Shown: piece after piece, positions 54,887 through 64,000 of the stretch | How positions within the stretch are numbered: the stretch's first letter is position 1 | How the letters are laid out: every line of letters begins with the position of its first letter | Assembly (NCBI GenBank): GCA_032716605.1 | Contig: CM064506.1 | Coordinates: 1,875,493 to 1,939,492 of the forward strand | Origin: Paralithodes platypus | Lineage: Eukaryota > Arthropoda > Malacostraca > Decapoda > Lithodidae | Length of the DNA: 64,000 nucleotides | Direction: 5' to 3' | The notes under the pieces: generated by a model | The model's input: only the letters and a program-made list of their open reading frames with translations | Told to the model about the DNA's origin: nothing | Databases searched by the model: none | Translations under genes and position numbers: made by a program

Positions 54887-55195
54887 TTAAGGGGAGATGG
54901 GTCGTTTTTCTGGAAACCTTTCTCCCTCATGCTTAGCCCCATTAGTTTTCAGATTTTAAGACGTTCGGTCCATTAGTTTGCCGATTTTAAGACTTTTCAC
55001 CCCATTTCTTTATCAATATTAAGACTGTTCGTGTAATTTAGGTGTTGATTTTGTCCTGGCGAGCGATAGCGAGCCTGTAATTCAAGAGGAACCGGCCTTC
55101 GGCCGGGACATTTTTCTATCGAAAAATGTACAAATTTATCTTGAAGGAGGGTCTTGGGTGGGTGTTTTTTTAAGCTTGATGGAGGTCTAGGGAAC
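54887..55195 (-). mobile_element. Family B repeat, well preserved
   Basis: TTAAGGGGAGATGG, CCTTTCTCCCTCATGCTTAG, four internal repeats (CCCCATTAGTTTTCAG, TCCATTAGTTTGCCG, CCCCATTTCTTTATC), GGCGAGCGATAGCGAGCCTG, the palindrome CCGGCCTTCGGCCGG and AAGCTTGATGGAGGTCTAGG. Confidence 0.85.
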
Positions 55196-55250
55196 AAACA
55201 AAAAGTTATATGAATAGCTGAATAATAAGACCCCAAAACCAGCCACTATC

Positions 55251-55465
55251 CTAACCCCTTCTGTACCGGCGACGTCTTTTTAGCTTTATTCTGGCTACTA
55301 TTAGGCAATTTTATTCAGTTTCAAAAAAGCCTCTAGCAATTAACAGGCTTCGAACTGTCTCACTTAACCCTTTATGCTACCATAGAACCTTCTTAAGCTG
55401 CATAAAATCGTATAAATATAGCTAGAGTAAAATTATAAAGACCTTGCCGGTACAGAAGGGGTTAA
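55251..55465 (+). mobile_element. Family A MITE, complete
   Basis: CTAACCCCTTCTGTACCGGC (left TTAA mutated to CTAA) to TTGCCGGTACAGAAGGGGTT+AA. Confidence 0.85.
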
Positions 55466-55604
55466 CTGTTCATTGTGGATGAGTCCATGTCCAGTGATCT
55501 CCCGCTGCTGAAGCTGTCATCATAATGGTAGACTATATACCGGTGCACACCCATGATAGCGTAACAAACACCCACGCTATATTTTCACTTTCATATCCAG
55601 CTAT

Positions 55605-56058
55605 GGTGTCTGATCTTTATTCAAACTCTCATTATGTCTACTGTCATTGTCTGTATATGTTTTTCATTCTTTCCAGTCTCATTTATATATTGCTCCACGT
55701 GTAATTTTTGTTTTTTGTTGTTTTTGTTTTTTTACCGAATGCCTAGCCAAACTGACAGGCTAATTTCCTATGGTGCCTGATCTTTATTTAAACTCTCATG
55801 TGTCTACTGTCATTGTCTTATGTAGAATCGTCGTCTTTCCTTTCAATCACGTTAATGGTGTAATGGTTTAAGCGTTTAAGATCTGTAGGCCTATGTGGTA
55901 ACTCAAGTTCGAATTCCGGGAAGATCACATGCTTTCATTAATTTCATTGGGAGGTGTTGGGAGTGAAATCAATAGATTAGATTGTTCTATATCGCTGCAC
56001 GTGTAGGCTAACTTTATTTTTACCGAATGCCTAGCCAGACTGACAGGCTAATTTCCCT
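55605..56058 (+). repeat. Tandem duplication, second copy split by a SINE
   Basis: TCTGATCTTTATTCAAACTC...ACCGAATGCCTAGCCAAACT is repeated as CCTGATCTTTATTTAAACTC...ACCGAATGCCTAGCCAGACT. SINE-A (55845-55982) interrupts copy two. Confidence 0.8.
55845..55982 (+). mobile_element. tRNA-derived SINE (SINE-A)
   Basis: ATGGTGTAATGGTTTAAGCG, B-box variant AGTTCGAATTCC, AGATCACATGCTTTCATTAA, GGGAGGTGTTGGGAGTG. Confidence 0.8.
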
Positions 56059-56121
56059 CAGTTTAACCCCAGAAGAACAAGTATGTTCTGGCTAATGTAT
56101 TGACAGCGAACAAGGGTTTAA

Positions 56122-56389
56122 AGTTGGCAGATTGGGAGCCAAAGCGTCACATTTTTCCCTTGCCCCTCAACTTTCCCTTCATAATTGCTGAGAGGCACAG
56201 GGCCTCGGGTGGGGCTTTGGTTTCCGGGCATTTCCGCGCCCTCCTCAGCTCCCTGCCTTAAGAGTGGCTTCGGTCACCCGGGCTTTGTTAGTGGTAAGCA
56301 GGGAGGGTTTTGTGGGGGCGCTCATTTATGGCCTTGGCCTTGCTCGGGACCTTGGGGCTGTTCGGCCAGGCAGCCTGGGGAACAACAAC
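56122..56389 (+). mobile_element. GC-rich short retroposon with 13-bp target duplication
   Basis: AACAAGGGTTTAA occurs exactly at 56109-56121 and 56390-56402. The 268-base insert begins AGTTGGCAGATTGGGAGCC (A-box-like TGGCAGATTGGG) and ends CCTGGGGAACAACAAC, a short (AAC)n tail. Long target duplication plus a simple tail means reverse-transcribed insertion. I see no second copy and no good B-box, so the SINE class is open. Confidence 0.75.
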
Positions 56390-56404
56390 AACAAGGGTTT
56401 AAGA

Positions 56405-56690
56405 GATGGTGTTTTGTTTTTCTGGACACCCTTCTCCCTCATGCTAAGCCCCTTTAGTTTTCAGATTTTAAGACGTTCAACCCATTCATTTGGCGATTTT
56501 AAAACCTTTCGCCGCTCTTCTTTGCAAAAATTTAGACTTTTTGTGTCATTTAGGTGTCATTTAAGAGGAACCGGCCTTCGGCCAGGACATTTTTCTACCG
56601 AAAAATGTACAAATTTATCTTGAAGGGGGGTCTAGGGAGTGTTTTTTTTTAAACTTGATGGAGGTCCTGCGAGGAAACTAAACAAAAAAC
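56405..56690 (-). mobile_element. Family B repeat
   Basis: CTTCTCCCTCATGCTAAGCC, internal repeats, GAGGAACCGGCCTTCGGCC, ACTTGATGGAGGTCCTGCGA. A further short fragment is at 56890-56945 (GGAACCCCTTCTCCCTCATG). Confidence 0.8.
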
Positions 56691-57104
56691 ATATGAATAA
56701 ATAATGTTATTGACCACATAAATAGCCACTATCCCCTTAACCCCAGGAAGACCAAGTTAATATATTGACAGTGAACAAGGATTTAACATCAATTATTTAC
56801 CCCTCCTACTGAACTTCCTGTACAGTGCTAACCTTCTCTCGCACTCCCACACACCAAGGAGACTCATATTGCACCGCCCTGTCTCACCCTTACTCCAGGT
56901 TAAAGGGAGTTTTTTGTGGAACCCCTTCTCCCTCATGCGCGAGCGTGCGTGTGTGTGTGTGTGTGTTAATGAATATTGTCTCCCTAATTGTTTTTGTTTT
57001 ATTATTTTGTTATTATTATTATTATTATTATTGCCTTTCATTTACCAGCCCCAGCACTTAAAGGGGACGTTGTGACTTGAAGGCTAAGCATATATTAAGG
57101 AACA

Positions 57105-57262
57105 CCGTTCATAACATTAATCCTCCCTTACAAACCCCAATGCACTTTAATAAATTAATAAAAGCATATGGTCCTCCCGGGATTCGAACTCGGGACACCA
57201 CACCCAAAACATAAGCATCTAAAGTTCAAAACCATTAGCCTACACCACCAACACAGTAGTAA
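57105..57262 (-). mobile_element. tRNA-derived SINE (SINE-B)
   Basis: Reverse complement shows TGGTGTAGGCTAATGGTTTTG, B-box GAGTTCGAATCCC, and the GCATTGGGGTTTGTAA tail. Confidence 0.8.
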
Positions 57263-57366
57263 AAAAAAAAAAGAGTACATAGTAACTAAAAGTAATAACC
57301 ATGGTTTGTGCTAAGGCCACTGAAGACAAAAGCTCCAAACTACTGCAGAAATTGTATTACTATATC

Positions 57367-57591
57367 TTAACCCATTGAGGATTAAGATGCGTTAGCTGTA
57401 TATTTTGGCTAACAATGGACGATTGTATGCAGTTTATGAAGGACCTCGAGCAATCAGAGGGTTAAAATTATATCAATTAAGCCTCTAGCCCCCACACATC
57501 CTTCCTAATCTTACTAAATCATCCAACAATAGTCAGAATAAAATGAGTAAGGGCGTCATCGTATATTGAAAAGGATAAGTTAGCCCTGAAT
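57367..57591 (+). mobile_element. Family A' TTAA MITE
   Basis: TTAACCCATTGAGGATTAAG to ATTGAAAAGGATAAGTTA; right end degraded. It lies about 140 bases upstream of the tetraspanin exon. Confidence 0.7.
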
Positions 57592-57733
57592 ATGGATTTA
57601 TCGTTACGTTTTCTGTGATGGTAGACCAGGTAGACGTCAGACACACCTCTGGCGGCAGTACAAGCAAGCTAGCACAGGTCGAGGGAGGATGAGGAGTATG
57701 CTGCCCAGTTAAAGCTCCATTTTCTCACTCCAG

Positions 57734-57838
57734 GCAGCTTATTTCACCGAGATGCCGGGCAAGAGATACAGGCGAGACCAGAGCGAGGTCTCCTGCTGCC
57801 TCAAATACGTCATCTTTGGCTTCAACGTCATATTCTGG
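57734..57838 (+). CDS. Tetraspanin (TspanC8-type), first coding exon
   Basis: ATG at 57752 opens 29 codons ending at a donor TGG|GTGAGT. The peptide is MPGKRYRRDQ then SEVSCCLKYVIFGFNVIFW, the short cytoplasmic tail, juxtamembrane CC (likely palmitoylated) and start of the first membrane helix. The VSCC-KY-IFGFN-IFW pattern is characteristic of the TspanC8 group (vertebrate Tspan5/14/17; fly Tsp86D, Tsp3A). These proteins escort the protease ADAM10/Kuzbanian and so influence Notch signalling. A pyrimidine-rich acceptor TTTTCTCACTCCAG just upstream suggests the exon starts at 57734 with a spliced 5' UTR. Exon length and phase 0 are ordinary. The remaining exons are not in the window. Which paralogue it is cannot be told from 29 residues. 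Confidence 0.9.
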
Positions 57839-59088
57839 GTGAGTAAAGCTCGGTGTTTACATATTGTTTTGACCTTTCTCTCGCTGTCAACTCGCTCTGG
57901 CTGTCAATTCCCCAGCTCCCCTATCAATTTGGAGCCATTCCCCCGAGTAGATGGGTCGTGTATGTATGGGGCATGAAGGGATAGGAGGGATCTGTGAGTT
58001 AGTGAAGCATAAAGGGCAATAAACTATGAGAGGAAGCTGCCTGGGACAAAGAAATCAGCCCCCCCATCCCCCTTCCTCCCACACTCCCCCACCCTCTCAT
58101 CTCCTCACTTCCTGGGTGTACCGTCACTTTTTGCATTGTTTTAGCTGTACCGTTATCCCCCCGCTGAACTGTATGACCCACCTGTTACATATTGGGGTAC
58201 ATAGCCTATGGGTTAATAAATGAGTGGGCCTATTTTGTAAGGTAGGCCTAGGCTAATTGTAACGTTTTGTAATTGGTCTGAGGTGGTGGGAGTCAGGCCA
58301 AGGTCGGATCATCTGATTGATGCTTCCTTTTAACAGGAGCGGAGCCATTTTTTTCTTTTCTTTTGTGTTCTAAGAGACTAGGACTAGGTTAAGCCCCTCA
58401 TGCTTTTTAGGACAATAGGCTTAGGCCAACTTGCCAAGCCTATTTATAATATTTTTTTGGATAGGCTAGCCTAGGGCCCTAGGCTAGCCTAGTTATCAGT
58501 TTCACCCACTAGCTTTGCAGCCTAGGGCCCTAGGCTAGCCTAGTTATCAGTTTCACCCACTAGCTTTGCAGCCTTTGCTTTTACCTCTGTTTATCTTGTG
58601 ATATATAGTTATTGTGGACTAGTGGTGAGTTCTGAGCTTTGTCTGTCATCTGAAATGCATTATTTTCCATTATCCAACAATTTAGGGAGAGTTTTCTGGT
58701 CCAGGCCGCCAAGCTCCACCTGTAACCCGCCGGCCGACACAGTCCAAACCGTGAACCCATGCAGCCATGCCGCCATGACGCTCTGATCCGCGTATGGGCT
58801 ATTTAGTGGGGATGTCACGGACTCATGGGCACGGGGGGGCAAGTTAGTTAGCTTAGTGTAAACAAAGCGACAAACTCCCGAAGGAGGAAGGACCCAATTT
58901 TCATTCTCGTTATAAACCATAGAAATAACGTTGGGTAATGGATTAGGCCTAGGGATTCTGTAGGGAAACAATGCATTTCCAATAGGAATCATACCTCAAA
59001 TTAGTTAGGCTACCGTATATTAGGCTATATATTGTCATGGGTACATAGGCTACATACTGTACAAGTGTACAGTACTGTACATACCGGG
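57839..59088 (+). other. Start of tetraspanin intron 1 (inferred)
   Basis: No further tetraspanin exon was found up to the window end, so at least 6 kb is intronic. Here: a two-copy, roughly 53-bp duplication at 58465-58572 (GCCTAGGGCCCTAGGCTAGC, TTATCAGTTTCACCCACTAG); a GC-richer patch at 58690-58880; and a perfect palindrome TGTACAGTACTGTACA near 59070. Confidence 0.6.
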
Positions 59089-59090
59089 TA

Positions 59091-60417
59091 CCGTAAAGTG
59101 GGGGTAACTTCGGACTTGGGTCATAACTTCGGACATCGGCGATAATAAGTAATTAGACATTGTCATTATATAATGGAAACGCTTTTTATTGTTTTTTTTT
59201 GTGGGGTCCGTTTAGAGAAATGGCAAAGGAAGAGCATGTAAAAGTCCTAGGGAACTGACATGAGTATATGTACACGAAAAAAAAATTATATATATATGTG
59301 ACGAAAATATGTACATTTTTCGCTACCCTGCCAAACTTCTATCACCCTGAAGAAATTTGTTTGTATAAATGATGTTGTGACTGATATAATTTTGTAGTAA
59401 CATTGCCAGAGACAACATCCACCAAAGGAAATTTGTTACACTTGTATAACGCTCTATCTAGAACACTATCATTTAACCGATTGTGTTTAAAAAAAAAAAA
59501 AAAATTGTAACTTCGGACATGGAACAAAACAATCGTTTGTTATTATTTGCCCTATGAAAATAATTCATAATACTTGTACATCATTAACATGGTGGTAAAA
59601 GATCAAATAATCATTCTCTGAGTCCAAAAACCCATAAAAATATGATACTATACTAACCGATTTATGTATTTCGGATAATTCTGGATATATAATATATATA
59701 AATTAGGAGAGGCATATATCTTGTCCATAAATGTTGTTATCTGCCGAAAGAAACGCCAACAAATACGTTATACCTATAAAAATGCTCAAATTCATAAAAG
59801 TGTATAATTATGCAGTTATATATTACAGTATAGATACCTATATATTTTCACTAGGCCTAGTTAATTTTAGAGTTATTGATTTGACAGCATTGGTTATTTT
59901 TCCTGCTCAATATTTTCTAGGAGTGAGCTCAATGCCTAACGAGAACAGATCCAAACAGAATATATGTTAAACATCATATATATCCCCCTCCTATACTGAT
60001 TATACAGGCCTAAAAGTATTGACTGTGCATTTTCCACTATAACATCGGACAGGAATAAGCAGCAATAATAAAATATTCATATAAAATAGTAGGAGCCGAA
60101 AAATGAATGAAATAAGGCCACGAACGTAGGTCCGAAGTTCTCCTCCGATTGTCCGAAGTTATCTCAGCTTTCTTGGCAACCATTTTCCATAAGAAACACT
60201 GTATGTCCGAAGTTATCAACTTTTCAAGCAAACTTCGGACATCATTTAGGATAAGGATAGCTCTCTTCTTATGGGGGATAATTTTAGGAGGCTTCCTGGA
60301 TTACGGTGCACTATCACCATACATCACTTGACCTAGTTAAATCTCTATAATGTGTTTACACTCAGGAGAAATTGTTAAAAAACATCGAAAAATGTCCGAA
60401 GTTACCGCATTTTACGG
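59091..60417. mobile_element. TA-flanked inverted-repeat element, 1.33 kb
   Basis: TA at 59089-59090 and 60418-60419. Left end CCGTAAAGTGGGGGTAACTT+CGGAC; reversed right end CCGTAAAATGCGGTAACTTC+GGAC. The motif AACTTCGGAC or its complement recurs about eight times inside (59106, 59122, 59510, 60130, 60150, 60205, 60230, 60392). No long frame; encoded peptides are under 80 residues. A non-autonomous Tc1/mariner-class element is the simplest reading. Confidence 0.75.
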
Positions 60418-60775
60418 TACATACAATTTTAAGACTGAGTGTTCCACACATACGTGCAGTTTCAGTCTCTTGTCCTAATGGTGGCGTTCCAGGCAACCCT
60501 GTTAAGGGCTGCTTCACTTGTCATGTGTAAGAGTGCATGAGTCTTAGAGTAGGTTTCAATCATGTGTCTCATTTTTTGCCATTTATTTCTCTCAAGATTA
60601 TGTTTGGGTATTAGATAATTCAAGTTTCAACTACCGTAACTAAACCTAGCATAGGATGGGTTAGTTCTGTTTTATAACTACCCGTACCGGTAATTATATC
60701 GATCATGTAGGTCGCCAACTATTTCTGCACCCACAAACACATTACCGGTACTGTAGGCTATATATTTTAGTCTAA

Positions 60776-61616
60776 ATACTATTTCCAATTGGGGCAGAGA
60801 AAACCTTGTTAACTTTAATGCTTCCAAAACCCAATTTCTCCATCTATCTACCCGTCAGGATCTCCCAGCGGACTATCCCTTATTCTTCAACAATACAAAA
60901 ATCAACCCTTCATCTTCTCTCAATATTCTTGGTGTCTCTTTTTCTTCTGCTCTCATTTGGAAGGACCATATTACCAGTCTTGCTAAGGCAGCCTCCCAGA
61001 AGCTGGGTGTGCTCAACCGCCTTAGGGGGTTCTTTTCCCCTGCACAGCTTCTTGCTCTGTACAGGGGCATAGTGCGCCCTTGTATTGAGTATTGTTCACA
61101 TGTGTGGGGAGGTTCCTCTCACACCGCTCTCCTAGACAAAGTTGAAAGGAAGGCCTTTCGTATCATTAACTCCCGTCCACTCACCAACTCTCTGCAATCT
61201 CTCTCTCTCCGCCGCAATGTTGCATCTCTCTCGCTATTCTATCGCTACTATAATAATCAGTGTTCCTCAGAGCTATCCCAGTGCATACCACCTCCTTTAC
61301 GTAGGGCACGTGGTACCCGTCTTGCAACTCAATCCCACCCCTACTCTGTGCAACTCTCCAACCCAAGAGTGAAACGTTACTCTCAAACTTTCTTCTACTC
61401 TACAGCTGAGCTCTGGAACTCTCTCCCAGAATCAGTCTTTCCCTCTTCCTATGACTTAAATTGCTTCAAACTCCGTGTGTCCAGGCATTTTGGCTCGAAC
61501 GTCCCTTGATTTTGGCCCTGTCACTCTTTCAACTATGGGGGAGGCACTCGCTATAGGCAGTTATGCCTTTTGCCTCCCTCAATCACATAGAAAAAAAAAA
61601 AAAAAAAAAAAAAAAA
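60776..61616 (+). pseudogene. Non-LTR retrotransposon 3' end, longest intact frame
   Basis: 5'-truncated Jockey/CR1-like element. One frame is open from about 60779 to the stop at 61509 (about 243 codons): ISNWGRENLVNFNASKTQFL, LNILGVSFSSALIWKDHI, AKAASQKLGVLNRLRGFF, RPCIEYCSHVWGGSSH and LWNSLPESVFPSSYDLNCFK. This is the part after the YADD catalytic core, so it is not an active enzyme. After the stop come GTCACTCTTTCAACTATGG and about 27 A. Nearly identical to 34601-35165. No clear target duplication. It lies in the sense orientation within the presumed tetraspanin intron. Confidence 0.9.
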
Positions 61617-62390
61617 AGTCAGAAGCAGGGGATGACAAAAAAATTCATAGCAAAATTTAAATGATACAGTACGTGTTAATGATGCGTGTCTCTAAACTTC
61701 ACAAAGACTAATGAAATTAATGAATGTAAGTTACTGTAGACTGTCTGAGCTGTCTGTCAAATACGATATCAATGTTCTTATATAGCCTACTGGTACTGCA
61801 CCAAACATGTTTACTAAACCCTGCAACTCCCACTCATTATCAGATATCAGTCATCAGAATTGTATAATCAGCATACAGTAACACATGCAACTTCCATACA
61901 CTCGCTCACCTTACCAGGGTGTAAGATCCGCCAAACAGGGGTTACTGGTTCCTTACATAACAATTGTCGCCACCACCCACCAATAGATGGGAAAAAAATG
62001 AAATTTAAATTCAGGTAAATATGGTACTTCATAGTTCTTAAACTTTTTAATATTCAAGCAATGTATATTGAAAAAATAACTAACTATGTATTTATAATCC
62101 TTTATTTAAAAAACAAAATTTTTAAATATATCAATAATAGAATATAACTAGGCTAACCATGGCAATACCAGTACTGTATAAGAGTTGCTACCGGTACACA
62201 AGTCATATAGTAGGCCCTAAGGAAATATGTGCAGAAAAAAAAGTTAGGCCCCATACCAGCAGTTTTACCACCATAGCCTATACATGACACAATTTCAAGA
62301 CCTAGGCCTATCCCTAGTCAGGCCAATAGACGAACAGACAAAACTAATCCATAATAGGCCCGCTTAAATGTCCTGCTTTCGTTCAAATTG
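61617..62390. other. AT-rich intronic spacer
   Basis: No gene or repeat family recognised; many TAGGCCTA and CCGGTA motifs. Confidence 0.4.
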
Positions 62391-62394
62391 AGGC

Positions 62395-62630
62395 TTATGA
62401 GATGTATACTGCTGCTGCGTTGCCACGGTCACGTTCACTCCGCTCACACATCTTGACGGCCGACATTTCAGAAGCGGGGGGGGGGAAGGTCTTGACCTTC
62501 AAACGCTCCGCTTAGCAACTGGACCAAGACAGTCCAGCCGGAAGTCCATACTATAGGCCTATGTTCAGTGCGATAACCGACAGCTCCTCCAAAACCCCGG
62601 CACGGGTAGGGACCCTAAGAAAAAATCATT
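62395..62630 (-). promoter_or_regulatory. Possible CpG-rich promoter patch
   Basis: An isolated GC-richer island with an exact ETS-type site CCGGAAGT (62539), TAGCAACTGG, GTTGCCACGG, and on the minus strand GTCAAGATGTGTG, resembling a YY1 site over a start codon. A 23-codon frame begins at 62466 and stops at 62395. Motif hits alone are weak evidence. Confidence 0.25.
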
Positions 62631-63540
62631 TGTGCACTACACCTATTTAAAAACATAAAATTATCCTCTATTAACTAGATTCTCTAAAGAAAATAACAAT
62701 GATTAGGTTAGCCTAGCTTAACAAATGGTAGAAAAATAAAAAGGACTATCACTGGCATAGGCTAATCAAATGAACTGAGTGTATAATATACTATACTATA
62801 TACTGTATACAGTAATACGATATCACATACAAAAAGGGCATGTAGAAAATAATATGGTTCTGTACCAGCAGCCAAAGCCTAAACACAATTTGTAAAAACT
62901 TAACTTGGGCCGAAATCACGGTATGATTAGGAGTAGTGGGCGTACACATTATTTCCATTATGTGTATTGTAATTCCATATTTAACCCCACTATCTTGTAG
63001 TTTGAAAGATCGTCTACACCTTGATATACAATTAAGTATGTGGCAGAATATGTATAAGTGTATATATACCTGTAAATACAGTCCTCTACCACTCTTTTCT
63101 TCGCCAACATGTAAACAAACCCAGAGTCGATATACGCTTCAAGTCGCTGTGCAGACATCCGAACACAGGGTTTATCGTGACGTCATCTAGAATATAAGTG
63201 TTAGTATGCGAATAATATCTATAGTCACGGTTTGCGCATTTGAGTGATTATTATTGATGTTCTTTTGTTTGCCAATCCTGCTCATCATAGCATACAGTCA
63301 TTTATTATTTTTTGGTCAGTTGCCATCTTGAACGAATGTGGAATGGGTGTGTTAAGGTTATTGTCTTTTCTGAGGACATCAACTCATCACAACATTTGGT
63401 AAAGGTTAGTATCTGTTAGATATAGGCGGCAGCCCCCACCTATAATACTAGGATAGGTTAGGTAAGGTTGCTAGGTTAGGCTAATGTCTCCTCAAAGTTG
63501 ACTACAGTAGTATAAAGGAAAAAACAATTGTGCCAAGGGG
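62631..63540. other. AT-rich spacer, no gene recognised
   Basis: Open frames near 62936-63190 lack recognisable motifs. On the minus strand TTCAAGATGGCAAC (near 63325) resembles a TISU/YY1 start context but is followed by a stop after 13 codons. Confidence 0.35.
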
Positions 63541-63550
63541 CCTAAGATTC

Positions 63551-63600
63551 TCACGCATGCGCAGAGGACAGGATTTGGTGCTGCATACATGGCCACCCGT
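63551..63600 (+). promoter_or_regulatory. NRF-1-like site upstream of a short frame
   Basis: CACGCATGCGCA (63552-63563) matches the NRF-1 consensus at 11 of 12 positions. An ATGGCCACC context lies at 63589 but opens only 22 codons unless spliced. Confidence 0.25.
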
Positions 63601-63727
63601 TTATGGCGTGTGTGTAATGTGGGCGAAATGTTCGTTTATTGTATAATTATGTCATAGGCTAGTTCTCTCAATTCATAATGTGTAGGTTAGGTTAGGTTAA
63701 TTAAGAGTTGTCTCGTAATTAACACGG

Positions 63728-63800
63728 GGCCGAGCTGTCTCGTTTTTGCTGGGCCGAGCTGTCTCGCCGTGGGCCGAGCTGTCCCGTAGGCCGAGTAGTC
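63728..63800 (+). repeat. GC-rich short tandem, four units
   Basis: GGGGCCGAGCTGTCTCG, GGGCCGAGCTGTCTCG, GGGCCGAGCTGTCCCG and AGGCCGAGTAGTCTAG in a row with variable spacers. The rest to 64000 is unannotated. Confidence 0.85.
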
Positions 63801-64000
63801 TAGCATTCTACAGTACCTACAAATTACATCTTGGGTCAGAAATACATTGGCGGGATATTCAAATTCAAAATCTGGTACAGTCTCTTGGAAACATGACTGA
63901 GAGGTGAAAAAGTTCGGTACTTATCCACATTAGGCCTACCAAATAAATAAAAGAATAAGTATACTGGGTATTTCACAGCATTACAAGGGGTACTGTACTG

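Noticed and set aside
54887..55195. UUCG tetraloop hairpin at CCGGCCTTCGGCCGG
   Set aside because: The palindrome has odd length, so the stem closes on a triloop, not a C(UUCG)G tetraloop.
60776..61616. Active reverse transcriptase gene
   Set aside because: The frame is intact but begins after the catalytic core; the element is 5' truncated.
62936..63190. Overlapping frames on both strands resembling a small membrane protein
   Set aside because: No motif, no splice sites, and both strands are open equally.

Overview
The window is eukaryotic, gene-poor, non-coding DNA, most likely from an arthropod and probably a decapod crustacean. This rests on very dense microsatellites (CT/GA, CA/GT, TA, GACA, CTAT), many tRNA-derived SINEs, 5'-truncated non-LTR retrotransposons with poly(A) tails, degenerate TTAGG-like sequence, and spliced exons of a TspanC8 tetraspanin type. 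There are no bacterial-style operons, ribosome binding sites, rRNA genes or CRISPR arrays. A run of exactly 100 N (16518-16617) is an assembly gap.

Protein-coding content is small. (1) The first coding exon of a TspanC8-type tetraspanin lies on the + strand (57734-57838); the rest of that gene is probably beyond the right edge. (2) Two phase-0 exons of an unrecognised, cysteine-containing protein lie on the - strand (20946-21095 and 19847-19933). A 141-bp duplication beside the first creates a second, in-frame splice acceptor. A weak candidate signal-peptide exon of the same gene lies at 49613-49675. (3) An intron-less orphan frame lies on the - strand (43787-42448). It has about eight 14-residue repeats and two copies of a domain whose end resembles homeodomain helix 3, separated by a one-base frameshift in a C-run.

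Everything else is repeats. Left part (1-19.6 kb): microsatellites, purine/pyrimidine minisatellites, a Tc1-like MITE and a tRNA-derived SINE. Middle (20-41 kb): TTAA-bounded repeats, large SSR arrays, a 24-bp satellite derived from one mobile-element family, a hAT-like element with its 8-bp target duplication, and several copies of one non-LTR retrotransposon. Right part (41-57 kb): a dense field of short TTAA-ended elements (about 18 copies of family A/A', about 19 of family B, one family D), some nested in other elements. From 57 kb on: the tetraspanin exon, its likely first intron with a 1.3-kb TA-flanked inverted-repeat element, a near-intact retrotransposon 3' end, and CpG-richer promoter-like patches near 62.5 and 63.6 kb.

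Family names (A, A', B, C, D, E, SINE-A, SINE-B) are local labels given here, not database names. No database search was possible; similarity statements come from reading copies against each other within the window.
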